Shown piece after piece: positions 47,371-58,949 of a stretch of 64,000 bases of DNA. The position numbers were made by a program, and so were the translations under genes. This stretch comes from Hyparrhenia diplandra. Taxonomy: Eukaryota; Streptophyta; Magnoliopsida; Poales; Poaceae. Below the pieces are notes generated by a model, which was not told the origin of the DNA, did not search any database, and was given only the letters and a program-made list of their open reading frames with translations. The stretch lies in assembly GCA_015847255.1 (NCBI GenBank), contig JADLZK010002796.1:1-64000 (forward strand). The letters run 5' to 3'. How positions within the stretch are numbered: position 1 is the stretch's first letter; every line of letters begins with the position of its first letter.

Positions 47371-50300
47371 TCACAGCACGGGGACGAAGCAGGCCTTGGC
47401 GTCCTCGCCCGCCCACTGTAGCGCGTTCCACCAGTGCTTGTCGCACTCGATCCGCACGGTAGCCTGCTGCCCGGGCGTCGGGCGCATCGAAATCCTCTTC
47501 AGCCGCGGGGACCCCCTCGTCTGTAGGCGCCGCAGCTCCGGGAACGCGCACTCCCCCTCGGCTCGGATGGTCTCCATCTTCTGCAGCCCCAGCAGGGCCA
47601 GCACCCTCAGCCGCGGGAACACGACCACCTCCTCCGCGGCGCTGCCGCCATCCTCCGGGCCACCCAGCACCCTCGTCATCCCGTTGCAGCCGCTGAGGTT
47701 CAGCGACTCTAGGCAGGGGAGGTGCTGCACCCACGTCACGTGCGTTAGGCTGTGGCACGCGCCCATGCCAACGTCGCGGAGGTTGGACCAGGGGCGTGAG
47801 ACCACGCCATGACGCGCAGCTTCGTGAGGAAGCCAAACTTGATGATCTCCAGCTTCGGCATGTGCGCGTCGGCCACGATCTCCTCGACGTCGGACGAGTA
47901 GAGCGCCAGCTCCCGCAGGCTCTCCTGCACGCTGCCAAGCTCCGGCGCGTGCTCCGCGGACAGCAGCGGAACGGCGCGCTCCCCTTCCAGCTTGCGCAGC
48001 TGGAGCGACCGGGCGCGCACGCCCGGCGCTAGCCGCGCGAGGCGCTCCACGTCGCGGGTGGTGTCAAGCCAGATGCTGACCGACGCCATGCGCGCGCCGC
48101 TGCTCTCGAGGTCGTCAATGACTGGCGCGACGTAGTTGTCCGCGACGGAGACGATGCTCGCGGTGAACAGCTCCAGCACCTTCAGCTTCCCAAGCCGCGA
48201 GATCAGCCCCGGTGGAATCGTGATCTGGATGTAGTAGTTGTCACGCAGGTAGAAGTACTCGAGCTGGCCCAGGTTGCCCAGCTCCATCGGCAGCGACAGG
48301 ATCTTGTTCTTGGATAGGTTGAGGTACTTGAGGCTGACCAGGCAGCAGATCTCCATGGGGAAGGCGTCCTGAATGCCGGTGTCCTCGAGGTCCAGGTACG
48401 TGAGCTTGGTGAAATGCTGGATCGCCTGGAGCATCCTCTTCGGCAGGGCCTTATTGAACTGGAGCATCAGGGACGCCGGCTGCGCGTCCGCGAGGGCGCT
48501 GGCCACCTTCGCTGGCGCGTCCTCGATGGCATTGTGCATCAGGGACACGCGCCGCGCGCCGCGCCACAGCACCTCCTCGCGCGGGGGCTCCCTGAGCCCG
48601 GCGCCTGCGCGGACCAGCCACTTGTCTGGCGCCAACCGGAGCGCTGCGTCGCGCACGACGTCGTGGAGCCTGACGTGAGTGTCTGACGGGAACAAGTTGC
48701 AGCGGTGGTTGTCCCCGGCTCCAGCAGGCGCGCGGCCTTCAGGATGGCAATCACCGAGAGCCCGAACTTGAGAGCCTCATCGATGTCGCCGAGATCCGGG
48801 AGCAGGCCGAGTCCGATCCAGCTCTGCACGAGCTCCTCCTTGAAGATGCTGTGGTCCTCCGGCCATAGCGCACAGGTCAGGAAGCATTCCCTCACCATGT
48901 CGCTCTCCAGATTGTCGTAGCAGAACTTCAGTAGGGCGTGCGTGCTCTTGTCCAAGCCGGGCGTGCCGGAGGGCAGCGACGCCTTGAGGGTGTCGAGTGC
49001 ATTGGACCACTCCTCTGGTGTGCGCTTATTTGACATGGCGCGGCCGATGGTGACGAGGGCCAAAGGCAAGCACTTGCATTCGGCAGCGACCTGTTTTGAT
49101 GGCAAAACAGGTTAGCCTCAAGAAATCACATATATTTGTAACTGAAAGTTCAGATACTTGTGTCAAATGAAATTAAAAAACCAATATCTTGATATTTATG
49201 CCAAGAAATATCATCACATTTAAAGACTGGAAAAAGGGCCATACACTGACATTAAGCTTTGTCATTTGCCAATACTGACTTTCTATCACAATTGGTACAC
49301 GCTAACACAATTAGTGATCAGACATGATATAGAGAGACCCTGTTTCTTAACTTATCAGCCCCATTATGCGGGGAAATGTGTTAAGAACTCATCTACTATA
49401 TAAAATAAAAACGGATATTTATAAAATAATTAGCTCTCAACAAGAATGGAAAATTTATGAAATAATTAGCTCTCCCTTGGATAAGTATTGAAAAAAAAGG
49501 ATGTGTTAAGAACTCATCTATTTATAAAACACGAACTAGATGTGTTAAGAACATCTATTTAAGATCAGTCAGCAAGTAACTAGATGTCCTTGGATCAACA
49601 CAAACTACCTCAACCAGCAAATAGCCAAATAGGCATACAATGGCACTATAAAAAGAAGGCATATAATGGTAACAGAAGAAAATATACAAGTACTTGCAGG
49701 TTTTGTAGCACTATCTGAACACATAAGCTGGTTACCTGTCTAGCAAGAGCCGAAATTTGAGCGTGGCCATTGATGGTGTCGCCGCCAACATTAGCTTGGA
49801 ACAGGCTCCACGCATCCTCCTCGTTGAAGCACTCCATCTTGATCTTGTTGCGGCAGCCCATGTCGGCGCACACCGCCTCGCTCCTCGACGCCACAATGAT
49901 CTTCCTCACCTTGCCGTTGGCCATGCCGAGGGGCTGCGGGATGCCGACCCTCTCCAGGTCCAAGCGTTCCCACACGCCGTCCAGCAGCAGGAGGAAGCTC
50001 TTGTCCCTGAGGAAGCTCAGGATCCCGGCGGCCTGCGCCTGCTCCGTGGGCGCGTCGCGCAGGCCGAGCACGGACACGACCTCCCTCTGGAGCTTGGCCA
50101 CCGTGCAGTCCCTGGAGGCCGCGACGAGCAGGACGTGGTCGAAGCGCGCGACGCGGCCGCACACATCCCGCACCAGCTTGAGCACCGTGGTCTTGCCCAC
50201 GCCGCCGGCGCCCCAGACGCCGAGCGCGGCGTCGCCGTCGCCGAGGAAGCGCAGCGCCTCGTTGAGGTAGGCCCTCGCGGGCCCCGCCTCGGCCGGGAGG

Positions 50301-50755
50301 CCCTCCAGCTCGGCGGGGTCGCAGAGCAGAGGCGGGGGCGCCTGCGGCGTGGCCAGCGCGGCGTCGAGGATCGCCGCGCCCTGCTCCCGGAGCGCCCACA
50401 CCGCCTTGAGCTGCTGCTCGGCGAGCCCCGCGACCGGGCCCGTGGGGAGGAAGAGGTACTGCAGCAGGCGGACCACGTACAGCTGCCCGGCGTCGTGCCG
50501 CTCCTTGATGGACGCCAGCTCGTCCTGCGCCTCCTGCACGCGCCGCAGCCACGCGCGCACGGGATCCGACGACGGCGCCGGGTCGTGGCCCAGCACCTCG
50601 GACCGCTGCCGCAGCAGGGCGTCCACCGCGTCGGCCAGCTCCTTGACGCGCCGGTCGGTGTCGGCCAGCGGCTGCCACCACTTGCCGAAGAACAGCACCA
50701 GCACCGCGCCGCCGAGGGCGAGCGAGCCGAGCACGGCAGCGAGCTGCAGCTCCAT
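47371..50755 (-). CDS. CC-NBS-LRR disease-resistance-type protein (RPS2-like), two exons
   Basis: Intracellular immune receptor class that detects pathogen effectors. Exon 1 (50755-49736) opens MELQLAAVLGSLALGGAVLV, a hydrophobic N-terminal segment ahead of a coiled coil (DRRVKELADAVDALLRQRSE). Then the P-loop GAGGVGKTTVLK near residue 185, kinase-2 FLLLLDGVWERLDL near 257 and RNBS-B KIIVASRSE near 287. A 645-bp GT-AG intron (49735-49091) splits the NBS. Exon 2 (49090-47371) carries CLPLALVTIGRAM (GLPL), CFLTCALWPED (RNBS-D), LHDVVRDAALRL (MHD position, near 481) and leucine-rich repeats such as LTYLDLEDTGIQ and LKYLNLSKNKILSLP. Two single-base losses, in C/G runs at 48713-48716 and 47791-47794, break exon 2; restoring them conceptually gives about 914 residues. 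Exon 1 is intact. All NB-ARC motifs are kept. Large antisense open frames are shadows. Confidence 0.9.
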
Positions 50756-51225
50756 CGATCTCCGCCGATCTGATCGACCGGCAACCAATCCAACGCAAGA
50801 TCGCTCTCCGCGGTGCTCTTCGATCTCCCGTACGCTGAAGGCACGGTGGTGCTGGGGAGACAGAGCGCAATGAGCCACTGATGAGAGGCGCGGCTGGGGT
50901 TTAAGAGGACGGAGTGAGTAGGTGGGGCGGTGAGAGGGGAGTTATGGTGCAGTGAATGCGTGAGCGGAATCGGTTGGTCGAAGCCAGACGCCTGCCGGTG
51001 ACCTGTGGTGTGGGCGTCGGAATCACGAGGCCGCCACAGAGGCACAGGGGAGTGGCCGGCTTTGCTGGCTGGCCGGAGTAGCCATGCCGTTCGGCAGCTC
51101 CACCTGCCGCATTCATTCACGCCATGGACGTGCGATGCTCGCTTGCTCAGCTCCTCTGCGGCTCAGCCCTCGCTACAGCGGCGAAGGTAGACGGAGGCGC
51201 ACATTACTGATTTTAAAGGATTCGG
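50756..51225. other. Upstream region of the NLR gene
   Basis: GC-rich leader and promoter region for the minus-strand resistance-type gene. Open frames here on both strands have no motif. The sequence becomes AT-rich at about 51200, where the next element begins. Confidence 0.45.
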
Positions 51226-51229
51226 CGTA

Positions 51230-52065
51230 CCTTATTTTTAGTCACAATGATGATTTTATTCTCGTTCTTTATTTTTTTTTATTTTTACCCTACTTTTTCA
51301 AAACTAACGGAGACCTGGTCTGATTAGTACACCTAACGGTGTTAAAAATGACAACCTGTCCATCCGTTTTTACCTTGTTTTATTATGAGGTTTTATGTTT
51401 TTACCCATTTTTAAATTAGCACTTTGACATTTTCACATTTCTAAAAAAAATGCATTTAATCCAGTAAAAATGAAACAACTTTCTCGACAAGCCTTTTTCA
51501 TCCTCATCGGAGGCTCTGTCCTGCAGCTCATCTCCCGGGCCTCCACAACGTCCATCCCCGCTGTAAATAACCGGTCCACATAAACACAATCTCATGAATT
51601 GGAAAATACCTTGGCTCTTCCATGGTGGTTGTCCTGGGGGTGATGACGACGAGGAGATGAGGAGGGAGACGAGAGAGGGGTCGTCGCCACCGCTAAACCC
51701 TAACATCCGTCCTTTCGAGCTCCACGTGCCGCCGAGAGGAGCGCGATGGAGAAGGGGAGGCCACCAGGGGAGGGCGCCCACACCGGGTCGCACAACCGGG
51801 AAAGTCACGGCTCAGTTTCGTGACGGGGAAAGACCGACATTGGTCGGGCTCGCGAAGAGAAGGGAAAAGACTAAGGGCATTTTATTCTTCTTGTCCTCCT
51901 TTTTTTTTGTTTTTCTTCTCATTTAATTTCAGGAGAATCAATGGTGTTAAAATGAGGGTAGAAGGATGTTTTGTTGAAAAAAAAGCGAGGGTAAAAACGC
52001 AAAGTCAAAAAACAAGGGTAAAATCATAATTAGAGTTCAAAATAAGGGTAGAATCACCGGTTTTT
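51230..52065. mobile_element. Possible DNA element with diverged inverted ends and GC-rich core
   Basis: The left part (gatgattttattctcg, atttttaccct, aacggtgttaaaa) and the right part (ggtgttaaaatgagggtag, gagggtaaaaacg, agggtaaaatcataat, aataagggtagaatca) are roughly inverted to each other over about 150 bp, both built on TTTTACCCT words. Between them 51490-51850 is GC-rich and open on both strands, which could be a captured gene fragment as in a Pack-MULE. The pairing is imperfect and I see no target duplication, so the call is tentative. Confidence 0.4.
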
Positions 52066-52328
52066 TTTTTCTAAAACAGAGTTTACAAGCAAGGAAGCAG
52101 ATATTACATGGGAAGAATTAAGAGACAAAAAAGATGAAGAAAAAAAAAAAAGAGATCCATGACTGTGAGGGACCAAGCTAAGGCAGACTGTTGATCCATT
52201 GATTGCTACAGTGCTATGGAGCACATTGGTATTTTGAACATGTCGTGTGGATTGTTTGATTAACATGTGAACTATTCTATTATTTTAACCACATAATCCC
52301 TCCGTATTGTACAAAACTGATATACATG
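52066..52328. other. Short intergenic spacer before the LTR
   Basis: AT-rich with two A-runs. The bases just left of 52329 would be one copy of the retrotransposon target duplication; the other copy is outside the window. Confidence 0.4.
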
Positions 52329-52644
52329 TGTCGGGGACCTAAATATTGAGCCCCGAGACATTCTCCAAACAACGAGAATCTGCTTAGGCCCATCGGGGCC
52401 CGGTAAAACCTAGCCCTCGCCATCATCCCACTTAGAAGGACAGACCCAACGGGCGACGGACCGAGCCAAGGGAGCCACGGCGCATGCATGAAGCCGGAGC
52501 CGGCCCACGAGCGGCCTTTGGAGTCGCCACGGCGAAGGACGTCGACCAGGAGCTCGCTATGCTCGAAGGACAAGGTCAGGGGCCTTTACAAGACGGAGAA
52601 CCAGAACGCTCCACGTCATCACCAACCCAGGGCTCAGACTCAGC

Positions 52645-52795
52645 CCCAATCTCCGTCTCGCCCGAGGGTGGCCTAGCTCACCAGCCTCGGACGAGAAATC
52701 TCCGCCTCGCCCGAGGGTGGCCTAGCTCACCACCCTCGGGCGCAAAATCTCCGCCTCGCCCGAGGGAGACCCAGCTCTCCATCCTCGGGCGAGGT
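52645..52795. repeat. Three ~50-bp direct repeats within the LTR
   Basis: Each unit contains tctccgcctcgcccgaggg (first unit tctccgtctcg...) followed by ggcctagctcaccagcctcg or a variant. Such GC-rich repeats lie in the U3 part, upstream of the TATA box, and could influence transcription; that is inference. Confidence 0.8.
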
Positions 52796-53319
52796 GGCCC
52801 AACCCACTCACCCAGGGTCGCTGACCCTCGGGTATGGGAGGTTCCGTCTAAAGGAAGGAAGCTGGCGCATTTAATGCGCCACACGGCGACGAGGCGCCGG
52901 GGCCATCGACACGCCCGATCAAATCGGCTGCGGATCACTTCCCAAATCCGGACCGATGGGACACAAAGCTGAACCGGTGACATATTACGCCGCCCGGCAC
53001 GGGAAACCAGGACAACACTTGTTCATTTCGAAACACGGCCAAAGACGCCCACGTTGGGCGGACCCTCGGGCTCATGACACGCCGCCAACCCGGCGTCCTC
53101 GGGCCGCCGCCGCCATGCGGATCGTGAGGGACGCCTCACGCACCCCTCGGGGCCACACCCGAGGGGAACGACACGTCTCGCCTTCGGATCAAGACGCGTG
53201 TCTTCATCAACGCGACATCCAAGCCAACCAACCCTCGGCCGCGCACATGCAACAAGTATAGCCTCGGGATTTAGCCACCTAGGCACCCACATATGTAAAC
53301 ATTACCTCCCTCTTCCTCC

Positions 53320-53328
53320 TATAAAAGG
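53320..53328 (+). promoter_or_regulatory. TATA box of the LTR
   Basis: The sequence tataaaagg stands about 1 kb into the LTR and about 320 bp before its end, the usual place for the U3/R promoter of this type of element. Confidence 0.65.
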
Positions 53329-53648
53329 GGAGTAATGCCCCATTAGCGGGGATCCGGGACCGAATCGGGCCGAGAAAACTGACCACCACCACCACTACCA
53401 CGATCGTGGGGCTTGAGACCCGCTTCTCTCCCTCACGCCGCTTGTAACCCCTACTACAAGCTCTCCTTTGAGCGCGAGGTAACACGAAAGCAGACACCAC
53501 CACCGGGACGAGGGCCCCCGTTGGCCTGAACCAGGATAAACCCGCCGTGTCCCGTGTCCATCTTGCGCCACGCCATTGGGGAGGAGGCACACGGCCTAGA
53601 AATTCTATATTGCCGGCACCGAGGCACCCCCGGTCCTAACGCCGGCGC

Positions 53649-53667
53649 TTGGCGCCGAGGTAGGGGC
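53649..53667 (+). other. Primer binding site region
   Basis: The sequence ttggcgccgaggtagggg resembles the tRNA-complementary site seen after grass gypsy LTRs (TGGCGC...AGGTAGGGG) but lacks two bases of the usual form. It fixes the LTR/internal border. Confidence 0.55.
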
Positions 53668-53999
53668 CGCTACCGTGCAATCCACATCTCCGCCGGCCCT
53701 CATGGCGTTTCCACCTTCGCTTCCACCTCCTCGGCCGGAGCACGAGCTCCAGCGCGAACACCGCTGTTCTTCGGAGCGGAGTTCGTGGTACTCGGTCACA
53801 ACTATGAGATGATCCTTTTGCCGAGACATGACGCGTAAAGAAGAGCGATATCGCCGATGCGGCGTGTCCGCCATCACGGCCGCCGCGCAAGGCGGGCAAG
53901 GCCGACCACCGGCGCACAAGGCGCATTTTCGCGAACGGACTCCGGAGTCCGGACGACGCACCCCCGGTGCTGACTCTCACAGATTTGAACCCTAGGCAC

Positions 54000-56150
54000 C
54001 GAAAATCCTTCCCCCGACGCCGCCCGGGCGCGATGCCCGTAAACCCTAATCGCCGGGAAAACGGCGCCCACGCCGCTGGTACCGAAGGATTCCCCGCAAA
54101 TCCTCCGACGGAAACTTCAGTCGAAGCCGCCGTGAGGGAGAGCACGGGCAGACCTCCCGCGGGTCCCACGGAACGCTATCCCACCGGACAATCACGCGGA
54201 AGAGCGCATCCGCCGAAGGATGCCGCACGACCCCATCCCCGCCTCCCGTTCGGGCACGGTGGGGCCAGTCCCGAGAACGGGCGAATCGCACTACCGTCCG
54301 GAGAACGGGGGGACTTCCTCCGCTGCTCGGCGCCCGGAACCAACGACGAGGACGATTATTATGACCCCACGTGGGAATGCTTCAATATAGAGATCCAGGA
54401 GCAAGATGGCGCCTCACCGACGCCTCCGGACACAAGATGAGGCGGACGATATCGCCCACGACGGGCGCCGCCGCGGCGCGCCAAGCAGCTTCCGCCCCGT
54501 CCAGCCGTAGCAGCGCCGGCCGCCGCCGCCGACGCGCAGCCGCGGGATCGCAGGACCGCATCCGGAAAGGCAGTCCGCGACGATTTCTCGACGCATCGGA
54601 GCGTAACATCCAACGGAGCAAGGCCCGGTGCGGCGGCGCAGGCCCCAAGGGCGCCCTATGATCGCAACGGCGCGGATGCGGCGGACTCGACGGGTACCAC
54701 CACTTCGACATAGCGGCCCCGTTCACCGAGCCGCCTCAACGTGGCGGCGGCCGCCATGCCCGGTACGCGAATGCCCGAACCCTCTACCGCCGAGGGAAGG
54801 CGCATTCGTGAGGGCCCGCGACATCTCCTCGACAGGGCAGCTGTACAACAGGCGGAGAGCTCCGCTTCCGGGATCGGGTCGCGACGCCACGACGACCGGA
54901 GGAGTTCGGCAAAATCGGCGAGCTCCGCTCGACCTCGAGCCAGCCGAGCCTCTCGCAAGGTCGGTCCGGAACGCCCTAGCCGACAACCGCAACAACCGCC
55001 CGGGCCCGGGAGCGCATAGAAGACCCCCGCCGAGACCAACCGAGGCGCTCCCGACCCGTGGAAGAAATCGGCGACAACGGGCTCGCCGCGAGGGCGGCTC
55101 ACCTCGGGGCGGCCGGCGGGACGAGCCGCAGGGTACGCCGGAAGACCGAGGGTCCCCCCCCAGATCCACCCGGCCACAGCCTTCACAAGGGATATCGAGA
55201 GCGCCACTCCTCGCGGCCAGGTCAGCCTCCCACCCACATCGAAGTACTCGGGAGACTCGTCTCGAGGTATGGTTGGCCGACTATCGGGCCGGCATGCCGT
55301 TCGCGGGGCACACAATGACAAAGTAATAATCGAAATTTGCCCTCGTACCTCTCCGACTCGGGCCTAGGGCCCGGCTGGAACACCTTCCACCGGACCTCAT
55401 ATCAAACTGGGCAGACTTGAGAGACCTTCCGAGGGAATTTCAGGGGCACATACCGCGCCCGCAACTCATGGGACCTCCGAAACGCCGCCGAAACCGACGA
55501 GTCCTTAGCGTGACTACATCCGGCGCTCCAAGCAACGGACCGAGCCCCCTAACGTGATGGATTCTGACGTCATAGGGGCCTTCTTGGCCGGCACCTCTGC
55601 CGCGTGACCTCGTGAAAAGCTAGGGCGCCGACTCCGACCGAGGCTTAACGAGCTGATGGACCTCGTGAAAAAAGCTAGGACATCAACGCACGGGCAAAGG
55701 AAAGCGCAAGGAAGAAGACCCAGAGGGATCCCAAATTCTGAGGGCAAGAAGAAGAAGAAAAGGACAAGAGCCGCAAGGGCAAGGGTCAAACCCCAACGCA
55801 GACGATGAAGACATGGTGGCCGCGGTCGACCGCAAGGGGCGCCCCCCCGCCACCAGAAACCTTCGACAAAGATGCTCAAGAAGCCGTGCCAAAACCACAG
55901 TTTTCTCGGTCAAGCACACCGGGGAGTGCAAAACGGTGCGCAAACACGCCGCCAAACTCGGGGCCATTCCCGAGGAGGAGGAAGGAGCGCCGAGGGCGCG
56001 TGCCGAGGGAGACGGGGTTTCCGAAGGTGAACAAGCGCTTCATGATCTTCGACGGCAACACCCAGCAACATGTCGGTACGGCAACGCAAGAAGGAGCGAC
56101 GGAGGTATATGCGACCGAGCCGGGCGATCCGAAGGCGCAAGTGGTCGGAT
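54000..56150 (+). pseudogene. gag region of the retrotransposon (fragmented)
   Basis: Gag forms the nucleocapsid of the retroelement particle. Fragments in changing frames include TRETRLEVWLADYRAGMPF near 55240, EHLPPDLISNWADLRDL near 55380, then FLAGT and a Lys/Arg-rich tail near 55700. The W-L-x-x-Y and W-A-D-L patterns are typical of plant gypsy Gag. The 5' part, 54000-54700, is rich in basic and proline codons without clear motifs. No single frame exceeds about 230 codons. Confidence 0.65.
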
Positions 56151-56239
56151 CAAGCCATCACCTTCGACGGTCCTGATCACCCCCGGCACATCCCAAACCC
56201 GGGGCTTATCCATTAGTGGTGGATCCCATCATTGCCAAC

Positions 56240-56480
56240 AATACCCGCTCACCAAGGTCCTCATGGACGGAGGAAGCGACCTCAACCTCATCTACGAGGA
56301 AACACTCGACTCCTCCTCGGGGTGGACAAGTCCAAGATCCGCCCGGGAGGGCCAAAGATTCAACGGGCGTCGTCCCCCGGCAAGCAACCGAAGCCCCTCG
56401 AGGCGCATCGACTGGCCGGTCCACATTTCTCGGGACCCCTCGAACTTCGTGCAAGAGACTCACCTTTGAGATCCCGAGGG
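56240..56480 (+). pseudogene. Retroviral-type aspartic protease (fragment)
   Basis: A short frame reads LTKVLMDGGSDLNLIYEETL; D-G-G-S matches the D-[ST]-G-[AS] active-site pattern with G at the second position, as in this clade. It lies between gag and reverse transcriptase as expected. The frame then shifts. Confidence 0.6.
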
Positions 56481-57059
56481 TCCGAGGTACATACCACGCA
56501 CTCTGGGCGGCCTTTGCTATGCTAAATTCAGTAGTCCCAAACTACACCTACCTCAAGCTCAAGATGCCGGGGCCGAAGGGTGTCATCACGACTGGCCCCT
56601 CGCACCATCATGCATATGAGTGCGATGTAGAGAGCGTGGAGTACGCCGAAATGCCGCCATCGCCGAGGCACTCATTGCCGACGCAAAGAAGAGCTTCGAC
56701 GAGATCACGACGAGCACGAGGCCAAGCGCCGCGCTGGGAGCTTTGAGCCCCCCCTCGGCACCAAGAAGATCCCACTTGATCCCAAGCAACCGAAGGAGAA
56801 GCTGCTGACCATCAGCTTGAGCCGGATCCGAAATAGGAAGCAAAGTGCTCGTCGACTTCCTCCGTGCGAACGCCAAGACGCTTTGCGTGGGGACCCTCGA
56901 CATGCCAGGCATACCGGGGATGTCACCGAGCACTCCCTAGACATCCGACCGGGCTCGGGCCGCCATGCGGCGCTGGGCGCCATTTTGATGACGCCAAGCG
57001 GAAGATCATCGGCGAGGAGATCCACAAGCTTTAGGAGGCCGGATTCATAAAGGAAGTAT

Positions 57060-57560
57060 TCCACCCGCAGTAGTTAGCTAATCCTCGTATTAGTAGAGAA
57101 AAGAATGGGAAATGGAGGATGTGTGTGGACTACACTAGTCTCAACAAAGCATGTCCAAAAGTTCCTTTCCTTTGCCTCGAATCGACCAAATTGTCGACTC
57201 CACCGCGGGATGCGAAACTTTGTCCTTTCTCGATGCATATTCGGTTACCACCAGATCAAAATGAAAGAGTCCGACCAAAGCCCGCTGACTTCATTAATAA
57301 CACCCTTCGGGATGTATTGCTACCTCACAATGCCCTTTGGCCGAGGAACGCCTGGGCAACGTACCCGGCCGTGCATGCAAATCATCTTCGAGACCTCATC
57401 GGGAGGATCGTGGAAGCCTATGTCGATGACATAGTGGTCAAATCCAAGAAAAATCGCGGACCTCGTGGGAGACCTCGGGAAACCTTCGAAAGTGTCTAAA
57501 CAAGAAGGAGTCAAGCTCAACCTCGAAAAATGCGGTTTGGGGTCCCCCCGAGGAATGCCG
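57060..57560 (+). pseudogene. Reverse transcriptase (fragmented)
   Basis: Converts element RNA to DNA. Motifs seen in successive frames: CVDYTSLNKACPK near 57120, FGMYCYLTMPFG near 57310 and the catalytic YVDD box in AYVDDIVVKSK, codons at 57419-57430. Small indels break the frame between these, so no intact enzyme is encoded as the sequence stands. Confidence 0.75.
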
Positions 57561-58269
57561 CTCGGGCTTCATCGTCTCACAACGAGGCATCGGCAAACCC
57601 AACCAAGGTTGACGCAATCACGAAGATTGGGCCAATCCGGGACCTCAAAGGAGTTCGAGAAGGTTATGGGCCGCCTTGCTTCACTAGCAGGTTCATCTCC
57701 CGCCTCGGGAAAGGGGCCTCCCCCATCGGCTCCTTCGCAAGACCGAGCACTTTTGCACCGACCCCCGAGGCGAACAAGCCCTCGGCAACCTCAAGAAGCT
57801 CCCGACTAGTCCACGTCCCGGTGCCGCCAAACCCGGGAGAGACCGCTCCCCCCACGTCCGCGACCACTGCACGGCAGTCAGCACGGTGGTCGTGGTGGAG
57901 AGGCGTCGGGGAAGAGGCACATATTGCCGTACAACGCCCTGTGTACTTCATCGAGTGAGGTGCTTTTCGACACCAAGACCTCGGTACAAGAAATGCAAAA
58001 AGCTGCCGTGCGCCATCGTCGACGCGGCGAAAGAAAATTCGCCACTACTTCCTCAGCGACCCGGTCGCCGTGGTATCCTCATTCCCCCTCGGGGAGATCA
58101 TCCAGAACCGAGAGGCCACGGGAAGAGTGGCGAAGTGGGCGGTGGAGCTCATGGGCGAGACAATATCATTCTCCCGCCGCAAGGCGATAAAGTCTCAAGT
58201 CGGCCGATTTTGTGGCCGAATGGACCGACACGCAGCTCGCCCCAAAGACCAATCCCAGCCGAGTGCTGG

Positions 58270-58620
58270 ACCATGTATTTCGACGGGTCCATGATGAAGA
58301 CGGGTGCGGGGGCCGGTTTGCTCTTCATCTCACCCCTCGGGGTTCACATTAAGGTACGCCATCCTGCATTTCCCAGCCTCCAACAACGCCGCGAGAATAC
58401 GAGGCACCGGTCAATGGTCTCCTGACGCGGCGGACCACGGGATCCGACGGTTGGAAACCAGGGGGATTCTCGACCGTTATTGACCAAGTCATGAAGGCCT
58501 CGGCGTGCCACGACCCCAAGATGGAAGCGTATTGCCAAGAGGTGCAAAACCGGAGGAAAAGTTCCATGGGCTTGAGCACAAGCACACCCCAAGACGCTAC
58601 AACGGCCGCGGATGAACTTG
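58270..58620 (+). pseudogene. RNase H domain (fragment)
   Basis: The frame contains MYFDGSMMKTGAGAGLLFI, the first RNase H strand with its catalytic Asp in YFDGS, followed downstream by a shifted continuation. Its place between reverse transcriptase and integrase is as expected. Confidence 0.65.
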
Positions 58621-58949
58621 CCAAGGTCGCCGCGACACGAGGAACCCGCTCCCGAACGTACTCACCCGAGATCTCAACGAGCCCTCGGTTAAGTACACCC
58701 GGGAAGTACCTCGAGGGTCAAGCGGAGACAACTCGAACAGACCGGGCCCGAGGCCATGGCGCGACCTAAGCCCCCTCGATCGAGAGAACCTCTATTGAAG
58801 TACCTCCACCGGGGAGAACTACCCGAGGATAAGACCGAGGCTCGCCGCTTGTCCCGAAGGGCAAAAATCCTTTGCGCTAATTGGAGACAAAAAGAACTCT
58901 ACAAGAAAGGAGCCTCGGGAATATACATGCGATGCATACCCCGGGCGGA

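Larger units (their letters stand above)
52329..53648 (+). repeat. 5' long terminal repeat
   Basis: It starts tgtcggggacct, the common grass gypsy LTR start, and ends just before a PBS-like sequence, giving about 1.3 kb. It contains a TATA box at 53320-53328 and three direct ~50-bp repeats at 52645-52795. The 3' border (expected ...CA) is decayed, so the end is good to a few bases only. Confidence 0.7.

Noticed and set aside
49757..50773. 338-codon open frame on the + strand
   Set aside because: It lies antisense to NLR exon 1, which has full NB-ARC motifs; the frame is open only because the coding strand is very GC-rich at third positions.
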